Positions 23,891-38,187 are shown, counted from the stretch's first letter. The stretch: 64,000 nucleotides of DNA from Margaritispora aquatica (GCA_007644065.1 VJWN01000009.1:372001-436000), one strand, 5' to 3'. The notes: generated from the letters alone by a model not told the origin. Numbers and translations: made by a program.

Positions 23891-25398
23891 GAGGTTAGGA
23901 GGGAGTTATATGCGATTAGACAGAGGGGTTTCAAAGTTCGTAGGGGTGATGAAGACCCAGGGTTGGATTGGTGGGGTTGTCCTGGAATAATCCTGAATAT
24001 GCGAATAGATGCTGCACACTTTTTGAGAATGTATGTGTTGGCAGATTGGACGGGATATTTCTCAATTGTATTCGATTGGTATTTTGGGTCGTACAATAGG
24101 TCTCCTTGAAGCGTATTGCCGTTGATCAAGGGGCAGTGTATGCAAGGTTTGTTCCTGGATTTCCACGTCTTTCAATCAAGAAAACGTGCGGAGATATGCC
24201 CGGGAAGATAAAAGATGCCAGACCGAGCAATTGATGAACAAGAATCAGAATCAGAAACGAATGTCTGTCTAGAACAGATGATTGACAATTGGAAATGGAA
24301 TGTACAAGTATCTTAATGCTGGGGATCGAGAGAGATATCTTTACCTCCGTAGATGATCCTCAAGAAAACTCTGGGATGCACACAGACTGCAAGGTACAAG
24401 AGACAAAAAGAGACCAAAAGTCTGAATACGAAACCGCCGCCACTCGTGGAGACTCGTGGAGACCAACCAGATATCGAGCTTGGATCCCATCATTCCACAA
24501 CTGTCAACGGGCCCAGTTTCAATTGTGGGCCGAGGGTTGACACTTGACATTTTGCTAGGAAAAGGAATCTCTTGGGTGAGCTTGGGGGAGATGATCAGGG
24601 GGTTGTGAAGGGATATACTCCGTAGATATAAATTGGAGGTTAAGGTTAATTTATTTTTTTTTTTTCGTGTCAATCTGTTGCATTAAAAAGCCGTTGGAAT
24701 TATCATCATAATTTGGGGAAAATCGACGAGGACGTAAAGACATACACATTGAAGAATTGAATACACGTGAATTGAGTTTAGCATCTGATTATCCGGTTGC
24801 ATGTCTCATGATTTTGGTGTCAAGGGGTAAAGGACGGCAAAGCAGCTATGGATGACGGCGTGGCTGACTTTCCCCCTAGCCATGCATGCATGCACACCAT
24901 GGGCGTTCAAGACCTGCATTTCAAAGAAAAAAACTCAAGTCATGAATTTTCGGGTTGCGTCTGCACGTTACGTCGTACAAGACGGATCTTCTCCACCCAA
25001 CATGTGATTTAGTCAGAATACAATTGGCCAACTCGTTCAAAGTCATAGTCATCAGTCTCAGATGAAAGCAAGAGGTCGAAGTTCATCCCAACTTTCTCGT
25101 TTCCCCTTTCCCTTTGTTTGTTAGTGGTTTTCTATTCTTGGAAATCCCGCCACAACCCTAAGGTAAGGGCATTTTTCGGGTGAAAATCTCAATCCGCTCC
25201 GCCACGCCAAGGTTCCGCTCTCCCGCTCACGAGCAACTAATGAACCACGCTTAGCTGCGGCTGCGCCAAATACCTGGGTAAAGTCGCTTTCAAGTCTCCA
25301 CCCCCTTCCGTCGATCACCCAAACGGCAGTTAAATCTAATTTTGAACCATCCATCGGGCACACGACATCACACTCACACCTATTGATCAAGTGTGAAG
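23891..25398. promoter_or_regulatory. Shared upstream region of two divergent genes
   Basis: This 1.5 kb separates the starts of the MscS channel gene (minus) and the PLP homeostasis gene (plus), so it must hold both promoters. A run of about 14 T (24651-24665) is the only simple-sequence feature. I see no gene in it and name no specific binding site. Confidence 0.5.
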
Positions 25399-26857
<1,459 letters not shown>

Positions 26858-27663
26858 ATGGAGGGTGGTAAGTCGTAGTGTATGAAATTTGATCAATGGC
26901 TTGTTTTACTGTCATGTTTGTCTCATCAAATTGTTGCTTGGCGTTTACTTGGCAGTTCATTGAACGAGTCCACAGAAGAGGTGGTAGTACAGTAGAGCGA
27001 CGACTGTAATACTCTGTCTTCGTGTCTCTACGATCTGTTGTAGGTAAGCGAGTTTGGTATCGAAAAGGAAATCGAATAAGTAATAGATAGATATTCTAAC
27101 CTGTTGAAAGAAAAGCATTTGTTGCTGAGTTAGTTTCGACACACGGAAATGCTTAGAATCCGATATGTTGCTGTGACAAATAGAGGTAGGAGGCTTAACG
27201 ATATAGAACATGATTGAGAAATAGGTACTTGGTTAAGGTACATGACTTCCAATTCGGGACAGTATAAGCACGTGATAACATCTACCGCATTCGCTCTAGT
27301 GCTGATGCAGATCACCACCCGAGGGACCTGCGCTTCAACAACAACCTGGAACACACTTCTCGTCTCATCTTTGGAGAAACTCCAGACTCCCAGCCATCCA
27401 CAATTAATTGGATTTTAGAAAAGCTTGATTCATTAATACAACTTCAAGAGACAGCATTGCTTGATATTCGAACAAGAGTGTAGACATAGCAGAGAAACGA
27501 GGTGCCAATTGAAATATTTGGTGCAGGGGGTCCGTGTTCCATCCAAACGGCTAGTGAATCTCGTCTCCAATATCTCAACTGGTGCGCAAGCTTCACGATC
27601 CTCCACGGTCGCGCAAACAACCTCACATCACCTCATATCAATACCCAAATCAAGACAGACAGG
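26858..27663. other. Intergenic, no supported gene
   Basis: Contains the 3' region of the PLP homeostasis gene and the upstream region of the BTB-domain gene. No frame with recognisable features is present. The frame leading into the BTB gene is open from 27502 but without an ATG before 27664. Confidence 0.5.
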
Positions 27664-29512
27664 ATGAGCATGAAACACGAGCCATCGTTTCCGGAAAGCC
27701 AGAACAGGTCCAACTCAAAGCCTAGGTCGAGGACAGCAACCACGTCGTCCTCCACGGGCATCGGAGAGCCGCCCGGTATCCTGAGAGATAGAGAGCAAGC
27801 TCATCAAAGTATCGAAGGGGAGAACATCGTCATCCCGAGGAGGTTGAACACGGATATTCCGAGGATTTTGCCGCATGAGAAGGTTTTCCCGATTCAGATT
27901 GGGAACGAGCTGTTTAGGTTGAGTGGTGCGAGTATTAGTTCTGATGGTATGCTTCTTATTTTCTTCTTTGCTTCATAAGCGCCTACTGCTTATACTCCGT
28001 GCTTGGCATCAGCATGCGGAGGTCGTGGTGGGATGGGAATTTATGGAAATGAGGGGTAATGCAATACACTTACTGACAAACCTAGAGCACCCTCCTACTT
28101 TTCCCAATTCTTCGTCTGTCAATTGAAAGAAAGCCGAGATCCAAGCACCGTACGCACTCTATACATCGACCGTGATCCCGTGACATTTAGTGATATCTCA
28201 TTGCATTTACAAGGATATCATGTTGCACCAAAGGATTCAAGTCATTTCGTCAAGCTTTTTGCTGATGCACAGTTCTATTCTCGTATGTCCCCTCTATGTC
28301 CTCGTTACTTAGTCTTGTGACAACTGATGCTCGACAGTACCCCGATTAATGTCCCAGCTCTACGAGGCAAGCATCTTTATCTCGATAGGTCACCGCGATT
28401 TCCAAATTCCACGCGAACTATTCTCAGATCCAGGCAATTCACCCAACTATTTCTCTCTTGGCTTCGCCGTATTCTTCAGCACTCCTACGGAAGTCTTCCC
28501 TGGCCTTGACCGCGAAGGTCTCCTTCGACCACCCTCCATTATGCCCCCGTCCGTACCCAACCGCTCAGCTGACACCTTCGCCGAACTCATGCATTTCCTT
28601 CGCGGGTATCCCATCAAAATCAAGAATGAAGAGCATAGAGCAGAGCTGTTAAGAGACTGCAGATATTTCCATTTCAAAGGCCTAGAGCAGAAGATCATAA
28701 GGTGTGAAATTAGTTACAACCTCTCACGAAGGAGGAAAGAAATAACTCTGCGTCTTGAAGACGTTCGTCAAAGTGGCATCTCAGTTGCTCCAGAACCGAC
28801 CTCATCGACAACACCACCCGAGAACAGTCCCCCTCCACCACTCATCGCCTTTGTCAATTACGCGCGACCGTACGTCGACACCGCACCGTGTGAACTCGTG
28901 CTCGAGATCGGAGACGAGTGCACGAGACTGCACTTCCCTTCTCGCACCTCCAAGCCAGGAGCCTGGATCAAAGCCGAGTTTTTTGGTGATGGGAAGAGTA
29001 GGGTTTCTAAGCTATTTGAAGTCATCGCTACGAAGCTTAATTTGCCTACGAGCCAGCCACTGGGCTTGCTGATGAAGAACGGTGGTGCGGGGAGTCAGCC
29101 GCCTAGTCCGGGGAGTACGCCGATTAGTGGGGATTGGGTGCGTGTTGAATTAGGGAAGGAGTGTTTCGTTGGTTTGGATGGTGAGGAATGGAGGCCTGAC
29201 CCGAGCAATGGTAGAAAGAGTGGAGAAGAGGAGCGTGGTGATGATGTGGAGAGTGCAAGTTCATTTGATGAAGAGCCAAGTAGGAAAAGGAAGCGATTGG
29301 ATGGTGGTGTTGAGGGTGAGAATGGCGAGGAAGAGAAGGAAGAGACGTGGATTGTGAAGACTGGACAGTGGCGTCTCAGAGTCCAACAGAACGCGTTCAT
29401 GAACCCGAGGACTGGAAAGGGTGGGCCGGAGTGTGTGCTTATGGGCGTGAGGCTCGAGGCTGTGAGAGAGGAATGGGGACGGAATAAGATACGAGGTTTC
29501 CTTGGTCGTTGA
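27664..29512 (+). CDS. BTB/POZ (KCTD-like) domain protein, nuclear candidate
   Basis: Three exons: 27664-27946, 28088-28282 and 28338-29512, joined in phase across introns of 141 and 55 bases; 550 residues. After a polar N-terminus, a potassium-channel-tetramerisation-type BTB unit begins near residue 75 (FPIQIGNELFRLSGASISSD, followed by APSYFSQFF and TLYIDRDP). A second, similar unit starts near 170 (EASIFISIGHRDFQIPRELF, then PNYFSLGF). The C-terminal half has an unknown globular region (ELVLEIGDECTRLHF) interrupted by an acidic and basic low-complexity segment with RKRKR, a likely nuclear localisation signal. BTB proteins often act as assembly platforms or Cullin-3 adaptors; which applies is unknown. 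I believe yeasts have a related uncharacterised family (YLR108C type), from memory and unverified. The upstream frame to 27502 lacks an ATG, so 27664 is the start. Confidence 0.85.
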
Positions 29513-30784
29513 TTGTGCGTATTGCTAGGATGGGCAAGGGGTTTTGGTTTTCGTTTTGTTTTGGTTTTGTTATGTTGATATGCTATATACCATTTCATTT
29601 TCCAGCGCGCTGTGTTTGTTTGTTTTCTTGTCTTTCCTAGGTGCGAGCTGGTAGACTTCAGATCGGAAGAGGTAGAACGTGGTATTCAGAGCGAGACACT
29701 CACTATAGATGCTACATATCGTTTTCAATGCCTTTCAACCGAGGAAAAGGATGGATGGCGAGTAAAGTAGAGAAGTATGTGATACAAGGACAGCAATGTA
29801 AGAGGCTTGTAATTCTACTATACTCACGATGAGATCGTTACAGGTATCAGATAGCGATCTAAGAGGCTCAATTGATTGTTTCCTTCCACCTCTTTACCCC
29901 GTCACACTCACTCACTCGCAAGTTGCAGGGTGCAGAGTGCACATCGCTGGAGGGAAATAAGGTGGGTAGCTAGGTAAGGTAGGTAAATTGGAGTGTAGGA
30001 CCACTCTAGCTTAACACAGGCTAGCACAGTACAGTAAAGCAAAGCAAATCCAGGTCGGCTTGCTTGCTTGTACGTACTGTCTCTCGATTCACCCATCTTG
30101 TTTATCACCAAGTGGTATTTACCTACTTACCCATCCATTCTCTACCAGTCACAAATACTTTATTCTTACCTACCCACCTTACCCACATTCCGTATTTCCC
30201 ATCCACCTTACTTCTTTCTTGCCATTGCATACACTTTATGGATAGCTAGTCAAACCGCAAGAATTCTTTAGCAAATCAATCTTGCGTCAGGAAATGCAAT
30301 TTGCATATTCCACTTCTGTGTATCATTGATTCTATCTCGTTGATTGATTCGGAAAAACTTATTGGTTGCTTGTATGAGATTTTCAATTTGAAGTCATAAG
30401 GTGTCACCGAGAGACAGTACAAAATCGTGCGTCATGATTTTGTTTCATTGTCGTATCTGCATAACTCATCATTCATGAATTCGTCAAAAGTAAATCTATT
30501 CCATTGTCCGCAAATTGGACGTGGAAGCTCAAGAAGACGCTACTGTAAACGCCATTTTCCGCATGAACCTTTGCCATCATGAAAAGACATCAAATGCATA
30601 TCAGCTCATAACAAGCATGTGAAAGACCCAGAGAACAAGCCAGAGTATCCTCGGATTTGCTCATGAAGCTAGAAGCGCATAGGACTGTCTACCATAAAGT
30701 TTGGAAGAGAATGACAGTGGACGTAATCCTGCTTTCAAGCGAGAAAGAGAGCTTTTGCCATCTCGACCTTCATCCGGTAGAGCT
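29513..30784. other. Convergent intergenic region
   Basis: Separates the 3' ends of the BTB gene (plus) and the KH gene (minus). Between 29900 and 30240 there are many short TACC/GGTA words (for example ggtagctaggtaaggtaggta), a low-complexity patch. All frames are short and overlap in several frames because of this composition. No gene is supported. Confidence 0.5.
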
Positions 30785-32115
30785 TTACCAAGTGCCGTCA
30801 CCACCAGCATTAGTAGCTGGAGCATCAACGATAGGAACAGCAACATCCTCCCAACCGTTGGATGCAGCAGCTACGGTAGGAGTAGAAGCTTCCCAACCGT
30901 TGCCACCAGCAGTAGCGTCTCCGAAGCCACCTCCGGTGTAGGTTTCACCGCCGCCGCCACCATCACGAGGAGGACGAGGAGCATTAGCCTGAACATGTTA
31001 GTACTACTGCATGTCAAGGAAATTGATTCGCACATACCCATTCATCTACAACAGCCTGGATCAGTTCCTTGGCCTTGGCATTTTGACGAGCAGTGCCCGA
31101 CAAAGTGACGTTAACCTTCGAACGAGCCTTTGGCCGCTCACCATCCTCTGACTTCTCGGGCATCTTGATGTTGGTGCAGCCAGACTTTTGGCGAATACCG
31201 TTAATGGTCTCACCCTTTGGTCCAATGATCTTGCCTGTACATCCATAGAACACTTCAAACTCCTCCTCAATCAACTCGCCAGCGTCGGAGACTGGGTTAT
31301 CGGCAACGACCTCGGGCTTCGGTGGAGGAGGGACATAGGTACCGTTCTTGGTGTAGCAGTTGAAGGCCTCATTACGGAGAATGTTGACAACGTGCTGGAG
31401 ACGAAGGTGTTAGGAGGTTTCGCAAATTGAGAGTGATAGTACATACCTTCCAGCGTGGAACCCAATAGTTCTTACCAGTCTTCTTCTTTTGAACAGCGGT
31501 GAGCTTGTCTGCCTCAGCTTCGTCATTGTTGATTGCGTCTCCGAAAACCAATTGATCGACAATATCAAAGCCATCCTTTGCCAGCTTGACCGTTGCGAAG
31601 CAGTTCTTCTCCTCATCCTTCTCCGTGTCGGGGAAGTAAACGCAGACATCAATCTCCTGGCCTCGATAGGTACCGCGATGGTAGATCTCAAGCTTGCGTT
31701 TGAATTCATCATTGGTCAAAACGGGAACCTTGCGCTCAGTGATGTGATGAAGTTCTTGATGGACGAAATTAAGGAGGAGAACCCGCTTGATAGCAATCTG
31801 CGAGGGTCCTAAATTAGCATTCGTCCATCTGCTTGGTTGCTTGCTTGGTTGCAGATGCAAACGCGTCGCGTCAGAAATTATCTGCAGCTCGAGATCAAAG
31901 TAGGAAAGAAACAGGATAATAGAACGATTTCATACCTCATCGGACTCCTCGTCGGCCTTGAAGAAGACCTCGTCGTCATCGTGTGGAGAATCATCAAACT
32001 CTTGTGGAGTCTGAGGATTACCATCCTTTCCCTCTAAGGCACCGTAAAGGTTTCCAGGTTGAGAAGCAGCAGCAGCCTTACGCTTCTGTTGCTTACTCTT
32101 GCTTGGAGGGGCCAT
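30785..32115 (-). CDS. KH-domain RNA-binding protein
   Basis: Four exons, all in phase 0: 31936-32115, 31447-31797, 31038-31394 and 30785-30988, separated by introns of 138, 52 and 49 bases; 363 residues. Residues 1-60 are Lys-rich then acidic (KSKQQKRKAAAA, later SPHDDDEVFF). The second exon encodes a compact region I do not recognise, containing DEFKRKLEIYHRGTYRGQEI and NYWVPRWK. The third exon carries a KH domain with the GxxG loop GPKG at about 235-238 (FYGCTGKIIGPKGETINGI), which binds single-stranded RNA or DNA. The C-terminus is Gly-rich with two GW-containing repeats (GGNGWEAS, ASNGWEDV). An RNA-metabolism role is inferred. The product does not match the ribosome-assembly KH proteins Pno1 or Krr1 in its flanking sequence. 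Confidence 0.88.
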
Positions 32116-34401
32116 AGTGGGAGCGTGTTACAGAGAAGTGTAGAGGTGGAACGAGTTGTGGTGGTTGGGGAGAAAGTTTTGGAGAAACACGACGACGATG
32201 ACCTCAAATATGGGCTTAAGCGAGGCTCTCTCTATTTGTGCGCTAGCGCTTCAATGGGAAAGGCGCTTGTTGCCTGTTTGGATTCTTGTGGAAGGCAGAA
32301 AGAGCAGGAGCTCAAGGGAGCCGGTTATTCGCTTACTAAAGCTGGAGGTCAAACACTTTCATGCTGGATTCCGTTTTGACCGAACAGGCTGATACCCTTG
32401 AAAGATTTGGACAAAGGTAAAACGGTGAAGGCGGAAGTCTTTGATGTGTTGTGTAGTCTGTAGTCTGTATGATGAAAGCGTTTGACCTAATGGAACATCG
32501 ATATTTCGTGGCTTTGACCATTAAGGTGCAATCGTATAGGTGCTCAGTCAAGTGCTCCTTTGACATCCTTAGCTAGTATGCTATCTAGGTGAAAATTCTC
32601 ACATGAGACAGCTAGCCACTAAGCATTAGCTACTTCTTTGATCTGTTTACCTTGATTATTACATTAGGCTCCGCGGTTATATACTCCAGGAGCCTGATGT
32701 GTAGTGATACAAAGTAAATGCATTCGAGGTTGCTATATAGCAAGATATCAAGGTTTAGACTTTCTCCATAAACCGTTAGCGAGGTTCCTGGCGGCAGGTG
32801 TACAAAAAGGGTTTGCGATCAAATAACATGTCTTTCCAATCTTCTCTGTGTTACAATAATCTACACTTGATGTGAGTGGACTCCCGGTTAACAGCCGATA
32901 CAAGCTCTGGTAGCAACCGAGATGCATTTCTAACTTAGTCACAACCTTGATGTATATCGCGAGAAGCACAATCCATCCATTCGATATCACAGGAGTGCAA
33001 CATGTACAGCCCCTCCGAGTGGGTAATTATTGCATATGATTGTCAAAAATAGCAGATCCTTAGCGTACATATCTCTTTAAAGGTTTATAAGGGAACAGAA
33101 GATAGCGAAGTGGGAGACATGGGTTAGCGAATGGCAGAGTCATAAATGCTCAAATAGCTTCGTTTTCACTCTTAGATGAACATCTGCTGAATCAAATCTA
33201 CCATCGATTGTCCTTAACCAAATTCTTGTGCTAGACAAGTAGATTCACAATTTACATCTTCTTAGCCGCTAAAAAAAGACAGGTTTCTATATTTTCTAAG
33301 TATGGACGGAGTAGATCGAGAGAGCGCCCCTTTGACATTTGAGTCTCGGGACTCAATTCCTGAAGAGAGATCACAGTCAGTAATCTTCTCCCAACTCCAA
33401 ATTCCGATTACCACAATGTGAGCCTCGACCTGCTTGATATAAAGCTGAGAAACGTCAATCAAACGCCCTTATTGATGGACTTTAGTCCTAGTCCGACCGC
33501 CTTTGATGAAATCGACGGCTCTCGAAGAACATTGCTCAACCGGGGTTTATATCATGCCTAAATAGACTGCGCAAGACGTTGAGACCAAGATGTACACTAC
33601 TACCACATCACCGTGGCCGCTCATATGGAGCTTCTAGCCCGGTGCGCAGATTCTCTCTGGAGGGCCCACCAGAACTATGGTGCCTCTTCACAGAGTATGA
33701 AGGGAGGAGAAATGACACTACAGCCACCGCTTGAAAGACAATACGGCAGACCTGCCTAACCTTAAGCGTGTCCAAGAAGCTGTCAAAATTATAGTGGCGG
33801 AGATGACTACGCAGAAATACCCCGTGGAAGAAATGTCCTTTTATCACAAGCGTACAATGAGGGGAGAGGTTATAATGCAAATTGTGGCTGAATACTGCAA
33901 GAGAAAACTCTTGGAGCTAAAGAAAAAAACAGCTACATCAACGACACGAGCAAAGTCGGAGTCAGCTCCACTACAGAAATTGAGGTGTGGTTCTCACATT
34001 CAGAAATTGGAGGAACAAAGACGCTCTGGAAAGTACTGAGTTGTTTCCTTCTTACTGTCACTTGTACTGTATCTCCAAGGCATATAATCATCCAGATCAA
34101 ATAGAATTCGAGTGTCGATGTGCTTCAAGACCAGGTCATCAGCATAGAGGTATAGAAACGGAGCATGGTTGTTTACAAATTAGTGTTGCAGGCCAAAAGG
34201 GAGAGTTGAGCAGCACATAAATCAGAAGCAATTCAACATCAATATCTGCACTGCCTCAAGTATCGCACTTCATTTGAAATTGTAGCATATACTCCACACA
34301 CGTGTTTTCCTATCTACCAAACCTAAGCAGATATTAGGTTGATCCACAAAACTCCCTCACAGGTTCGCTAAGGAAGATGAAAATAACCTTCAATTGCTTG
34401 T
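32116..34401. other. Intergenic, no firm gene
   Basis: Upstream region of the KH gene and then about 2 kb of mixed sequence up to the small secreted-protein gene. A plus-strand frame from about 33731 to 34039 is Lys/Glu-rich and helical in character, but it lacks a suitable ATG at its head and matches no family I know. I leave it uncalled. Nothing else is supported. Confidence 0.45.
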
Positions 34402-35076
34402 TTACCATCCGATGAAACCACTGGCACAAATCTCAGTTCCATAGGGGCCTCTACCAACAGCAAGGCCATATCCAACTTGTCCAGCTGAGACACGTGCACT
34501 CGTGTAACCACCAATTGGCCAGTGGCATGTATCATCAAGCTGAAGCTCAAAGGTGTTGACGATGTTAGCTGAAACTCCGACTTGCTGGTATGCACATCCA
34601 TATGCGATCACACTGTTGTAGCGCACCTGTGTTTCATCCCATTAGCTTCATTCTTTCACAGCCAAGATTCTGAGGTCACTTACAAATGCCCAGTGGTTTA
34701 CACCCCAACTACCCTCTCTCGAAGCAGCAGCTCTAAGGGTAGATTGTGCTTGCAACAAATCGTTTGCATTCAGATTTTGCCATGGATTGCACACCACGTT
34801 CCAATCGGTTCGCTTCTCCAAGCTAGACTCAGGCACAGGGCTGCTAATACGCTCCTCCAATGCGCGCTTCTCAGCAGCATTGTCAATAGCTTCAAATGGA
34901 GTAAATACAGCTGAGTGACTTCCGTCACGAGCGGTGATGACAGAATAGAAGCCGTTCTCGCCTGCGTAGGATGCTAGGGGTTGATACGGTGATGGCTCAG
35001 CGGCTGGGAGAGCGAGCACTGGTGTAATGGCGAGGATGAGGGGAAGGGCGAGCTGGGAGAGGTATGGGAGATACAT
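34402..35076 (-). CDS. Small secreted protein with four cysteines in the mature part
   Basis: Two exons, 34684-35076 and 34402-34626, joined in phase 0 across a 57-base intron (donor gtaagt, acceptor acag); 205 residues. A signal peptide occupies about 1-22 (hydrophobic core ALPLILAITPVLA, then LPAAEPS). A propeptide follows, ending with a Kex2-like Lys-Arg (SLEKR before TDWNVVC), leaving a mature protein of about 115 residues with four Cys (in VVC, YGC, DTC and EIC), consistent with two disulfides. It is Gly- and aromatic-rich towards the end (QVGYGLAVGRGPYG). It is exported to the medium or wall. Size, pro-region and Cys content resemble fungal effector or antimicrobial candidates, but I recognise no named family, and an Hce2-type fold is not supported by the spacing. 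Confidence 0.85.
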
Positions 35077-36642
35077 GGTGATGGTTTGACTTGGTGCAGT
35101 TGACGATGAAGTTTGTCAAAGTGCTCAGAAGACTAAAACGACTGGACGAGGTGACCAAGTATTGGTATCCTGAACAGAAGAGAAAGGAGAATGAGTAGGA
35201 AATCGTAGACTTCTTATTCATTCGGTCCGAGAGCTGCGCCTTTCTGCCAATCTCTTCATTTGAAAGAATTGGACAGTCTTGCGATCCAATGCTACATAGT
35301 AGGGGAACCATGAATATTTTTGACATACGTCGCCAGCTGCCAATTTGATAGGGTCAGCAGTACATCTGATCAAGCATTTGTTCCTCCCTATAGGTTTTAT
35401 GTTCCTCCAGTCTTTCATAAAGCTTGCTTTGGGGGCCATATCATAATTCCCTCTATGTACCTTGTGTAGCAATTCTATGTACCTGGTTGTCCATCTCCAG
35501 GGGTCGCTTACTGTAAGATGGGATCTCGGGTGTTGACCAATAGAACTTACTCTCTCGTATCCTTGAGTTCCAAATGTTCACTTCAACCCCAGACTGCCCA
35601 GTCATCCTTCACTGACCGTGCCTCTGAATCCCATGTCCGTGGCATAGCCTCATTGGTCTCCTTCAGCCTCTACTGTCAGATGTCACCACGATGTGAAGGC
35701 TTCTTTTGGCGGCTAAGCTTTCATGGGCGAAGTTTTAGATTAATTCTACCACTTCGTCAGAGCTACCTCGTATGCTCGTCAGGTCAGGTCAGTATGGATA
35801 GGGCACTTGGAAATTTTGCTGTGGTGTGTTCAACTTATATACGCGGGACCAAATCTTCATTGTCATGCACAAGAAAATAAGCTGAATAAAATAGGGATGG
35901 CTTTAGCACATCAGTCCACCTCCTAGACGAGAGCCAAGTATGACAATGAACAGTTAAGGTTATTGTAAGGTCCACTTGATACTAACCTGCGAAGCATGGC
36001 TGTTTCTGAGGTTTTACTGGTGTCTATTTGTAGGCCGCGAGGCAAATTAGAAGCGATGGAAATATGGATGTGTAGACAAACAATAACCGACCAAGTGAGG
36101 TTCATTTTAACAGAGATGAAAATGGGATACATACAACAAAGACAAAGCACAGTCCGTTACAACCTTTAGGGATTGACCTCACAAAACATACTCAGGAGAA
36201 AGAGGATACTATGGGCTCGGATCCGGGTTGAAGAGCAGTTTCGAGGGCATATTCTACCTATGATTTAACAAGAATTTCATGTCTTTTCCATACAACTGAC
36301 ATTCCTCTACCACATGTGCTTCAAACTAATCTTACGTTAGCAGTACATCACGTTAGATAAAGGAGATAGTGAGCTTGTATCCAACAAAAACCTCTATGTG
36401 ATAATGAATCCTCAGACTACCACGATTCATGCTTCCTTCACGCCTTGCTAAGTTGTTGAACACAAATCAAAACTGTACATGAGATTGGTATTTGCAATGC
36501 GCTATTGGTTATTTCTCGAATGCAACGCTACTGCTTGCAAGTTGTTTGTGGCATCGCTATATGAATTGTGTATAATGGTCATCATAGTCGTCAAATGATA
36601 TACGCAAATTCTTGAAGCACATCTTCTCTGCTACTTCAAGCA
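35077..36642. other. Intergenic, no supported gene
   Basis: Upstream of the secreted-protein gene and downstream of the GNAT gene, both on the minus strand. A plus-strand frame at 35518-35880 has an ATG and 120 codons but no signal peptide, domain or Cys pattern that would support it. The rest is AT-rich with short frames. Confidence 0.5.
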
Positions 36643-37457
36643 CTACAACGCCATGCTTAGAAACATGCCCACGTGCTGGATACCTTCCTCGTTCCACTCT
36701 CCCATTCCTTCATCTACTTTGAATCCCCATCTTGCCCATACTTTCTGAACTTGGACCTGTGCATGAAGACAAACCAACCCTTTCCAGCTAGGTACCTCAC
36801 CAATCGCTGAAAATTTCTCAAGTCCCTTTTCAGCAACGGAAGGGTTGAAATAATCAGGATTCTCTCGAGCCCAAGCTAAGGCTGCACCCACGATCATTTT
36901 TGCAATTGATTTACCTCGGAATTCCTTCAGAACGGCAAGTCTTCCAAGTTTTATGTATGGCTCCTTTCCATCGTGGTATGTGGTAGCACGATCCATAATG
37001 TATTGTAGTTCGGTAGCCGGGCCAGTTTCTAGTGCATCTGCAGCATATGAAGAACCAGGCTCGGGGTGGGGTGGGTGTGGGAAAGGCACTAGACGGACCG
37101 TTGCGATTGGTATTGATGTTGTAACACTTTGCTTTCTTGTAACCACATTTCCATTGGCATCTAGCACCTCAGGTTGTGTCACAGTGTTGACTGATGCATA
37201 CATCACCTTCACTTCTGTTAGCCTGTGAACCTCAGTTGATTTCAAGCTTGGTCCCTTACCCAGTGGCAGGCTCGATGATCATCTGAATCAAACTCATTCT
37301 CTAGAGGAACACCTTGCTCCTTCACAAAGACTTCTTCTCGAACCTCCATCGCATCAAGAAATGCTTGAGGAACCTCTGGTTGTCCCAAAGGACCCTTTTT
37401 CCTATCATAGTTGCTGAGATCTGAAGGTGGAAGGTGTTTGATGAATGGGGTAGCCAT
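36643..37457 (-). CDS. GNAT-family N-acetyltransferase
   Basis: Two exons, 37260-37457 and 36643-37206, joined in phase 0 across a 53-base intron (donor gtaagg, branch ctaac, acceptor gaag); 253 residues. The join gives DDHRACHW then VMYASVNTV, as expected for the first strands of the fold. The N-terminal part has VREEVFVKEQGVPLENEFD, the typical start of GNAT proteins. The acetyl-CoA binding motif follows as LGRLAVLKEFRGKSIAKMIV (pyrophosphate loop at about 163-168), and the last strand region is KVWARWGFKVDEG. It transfers an acetyl group from acetyl-CoA to an amine; the acceptor is unknown. Other AG sites in the intron would give a very short intron or break the frame. Confidence 0.88.
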
Positions 37458-38187
37458 GTTGGAATTGACAGATGAGGTACTGTTATTGTTGGTTGTGCTT
37501 TGTAGGAAGGCTAGTAGCTTTGAGAAGTCGAAGTTGAAGTCTTTATTGATTATGCAATCGATCAGTAATGTTGTATATCATCTGCTGGACTGCACAAAGT
37601 CGTATGAGCTTGTTGATTATGTTCTGCTGTTAGGCAGGGTTGTTGTGAAGGCACAATCTAGAATTAGTTGAGCTTGAATTGTGTTGTGTAGATGAAGTAG
37701 TAATTAAGAGAATGGTTATACTTTAAACCTGATGCAACGGCAATATAAGGCAATTGCGGATGAATTTGAAAACATTGAAGGTTGCTTCCTCGTCATCTGA
37801 ATGTCGATCACCACTACAAGACTGTGGTGGTGGTGCAACTTCACGAGGTTGGTCCAAAGAGTGGATGAAAAATGTCACGAATAACAACTGCCGGCTTATC
37901 GAAGCTCTTTATCGCTTATCGGTATCACCACGTGATCTATCTTTCCTGCCGTCCTGCTCGACATCAAATGGCAAGCTGTCCTTTTTGGCTCGAACAAGGA
38001 TATCTTTGAACAGAGTTCAATCCCTCATCAAACCGTTCAATTAATCCGTGGCACCTTCATACTTGTGGACACATCTATGCGCCAGTTTTAAGCGGCATAT
38101 AAGCTTTCTTTCCCATCTCTCGGGCAGTTGACTGCTTCACTCATTCAGCAGTGTTAGAGATATTCAAAAACATACAAACCACCCAAC
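37458..38187. promoter_or_regulatory. Divergent promoter region, GNAT gene and Lhs1 gene
   Basis: 730 bases separate the two start codons and must hold both promoters. On the Lhs1 side a TATAAG element sits at 38098-38103, about 85 bases before its ATG. A cacgtgat word occurs near 37930. No coding sequence is supported here. Confidence 0.5.

Noticed and set aside
33731..34039. Lys/Glu-rich plus-strand frame of about 100 codons
   Set aside because: No ATG at the head, no family match and no supporting splice sites upstream; left uncalled.
37207..37241. Earlier AG acceptors for the GNAT intron (37222, 37231 region)
   Set aside because: They give an intron under 30 bases or break the frame; the acceptor before 37206 restores the expected CHW-VMYASVN join.
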